A stretch of 35,633 bases of DNA from contig NW_019091385.1 in the NCBI RefSeq assembly GCF_001949145.1, positions 1,186,313 to 1,221,945 on the forward strand. Reading direction: 5' to 3'. This document shows positions 35,001 to 35,633 of the stretch, piece by piece. A program made the position numbers and the translations under genes. Each line of letters opens with the position of its first letter. Position 1 is the stretch's first letter. The notes beneath the pieces are model-generated. The model worked only from the letters and a program-made list of their open reading frames with translations, was not told the origin of the DNA and made no database searches. This stretch comes from Acanthaster planci (taxonomy: Eukaryota > Echinodermata > Asteroidea > Valvatida > Acanthasteridae).

Positions 35001-35633
35001 TCTTAAACGGGCACGTTCGATCTAATTTTTCTAAATGCAGTTCTTGTAAATGCACGTTTTAAAGCCATTTAACCCGATTTTTAATTTTCATTTTGCCATT
35101 TTAAATGCATTTTGGTGCCTTTTATATTTTATGCAAATTCAGATTTAATCTCTAGGCAAATCATTATGTCATTCCTGGAAGTTACTTCAGCATTTAAGCC
35201 ATTTTCTGCACATGGCTGTCTTATAAGTAAATTGGTTTCCTTTAAAGGTTTTGTTATCGCTTGGGATTGTGCTCAAGAGAGAAGAATTTTCCCACAAAAT
35301 AAATTGAATTAAAAAGAAATGACGCACATCTTGAATCACTTACTGCCTTCCCCAGAATCAATCAAAACAAATGTACTCATTCGTCAGGAAAGATTGAAAA
35401 CTGTCAGTTGATTCATGCAAAGTGACTGTGATTTTTTTCACTTCGGAACGTATTGTGCATTCTCCGCACCTCTTATTTGTAAGGATTACTTGGTTTATTC
35501 TTAATGGAAAGTGCAGGGTTTTAACACTGAAAAAAATTCCAAAGTTTTTCCTGTATCAAATGAGGGCGCTGTTGTTGTAATTTGACATTACGGGAAACAT
35601 ATAAGACTTAAAGGTTTTCATGGTGAAAGAAAC
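32068..35633. other. Gene-poor stretch to the window end
   Basis: No gene is supported. Points seen: a T/G homopolymer block at 33019-33038; a diverged 22-bp direct repeat (TGTATT(A/G)AGTA..GTCATTTT) at about 33385 and 33463; and an AT-rich segment at 35020-35140 with three TAAATGCA motifs ending in a perfect octamer ATGCAAAT at 35131-35138. The overlapping antisense frames at 33842-34155 are not recognisable. Confidence 0.5.
35131..35138 (+). promoter_or_regulatory. Octamer ATGCAAAT, possible POU-factor site
   Basis: A perfect POU/Oct octamer preceded within 110 bp by three TAAATGCA half-like motifs. POU domain factors bind ATGCAAAT across animals. No gene is visible next to it, so a distal element or chance are both possible. 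Confidence 0.2.

Noticed and set aside
1-35633. CRISPR arrays, prokaryotic operons, rRNA genes or functional tRNAs
   Set aside because: No regular spaced repeats, no ribosome-binding-site-led gene clusters and no intact tRNA fold were seen; the window reads as animal nuclear DNA.

Overview
This is gene-poor eukaryotic DNA. It is AT-rich, with many homopolymer runs, scattered transposon relics, splice-site-like signals and stop codons in every frame over most of its length. No operons, ribosome binding sites, rRNA genes or CRISPR arrays are visible. The one confidently recognised protein is an animal rhodopsin-class neuropeptide-type receptor, so the source is a metazoan. An invertebrate, perhaps a marine deuterostome such as an amphioxus or hemichordate, would fit the receptor's TRH-receptor-like flavour and the tRNA-derived SINEs. 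That assignment is a guess and the species cannot be read from the sequence.

Layout. Positions 1-12.3 kb hold no gene I can support. At 12.39-12.66 kb a TATA-like box, a strong Kozak ATG and a 67-codon reading frame with a signal-peptide-like N-terminus form a small secreted-protein candidate. At 12.98-13.29 kb (minus) lies a weak basic CxxC...CxxC frame. At 13.5-14.2 kb there is a degenerate minisatellite of about 105-127 bp units carrying a tRNA-Thr-derived SINE. A second, 5'-truncated copy of the same SINE family is at 31.97-32.07 kb. At 16.70-16.87 kb a 175-bp near-perfect palindrome looks like a foldback element or MITE. At 18.63-18.97 kb (minus) lies a second candidate secreted protein.

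At 19.55-20.73 kb (minus) is the complete intronless coding exon of the receptor. Around it I infer a gene model: TATA and initiator at about 21.33-21.36 kb, a 5' UTR exon at 21142-21328 ending in a consensus donor, a 404-bp intron, the coding exon, a 3' UTR hairpin, and an AATAAA signal at 19.42 kb. At 22.72-23.72 kb an approximately 1-kb element with CACTG termini and subterminal GTGTTTA-type repeats looks like a non-autonomous CACTA/EnSpm transposon. At 28.93-29.01 kb there is a tRNA-Gly-derived sequence. The remainder is apparently non-coding.

Most interesting points: the receptor lacks the canonical D/E-R-Y triad (it has Q-K-F) and the toggle-switch Trp (CLSP instead of CWxP); a weak-context upstream ORF is predicted to overlap its start codon; and a candidate secreted protein with a dibasic site lies just downstream on the same strand. 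No multi-gene novel system is evident.
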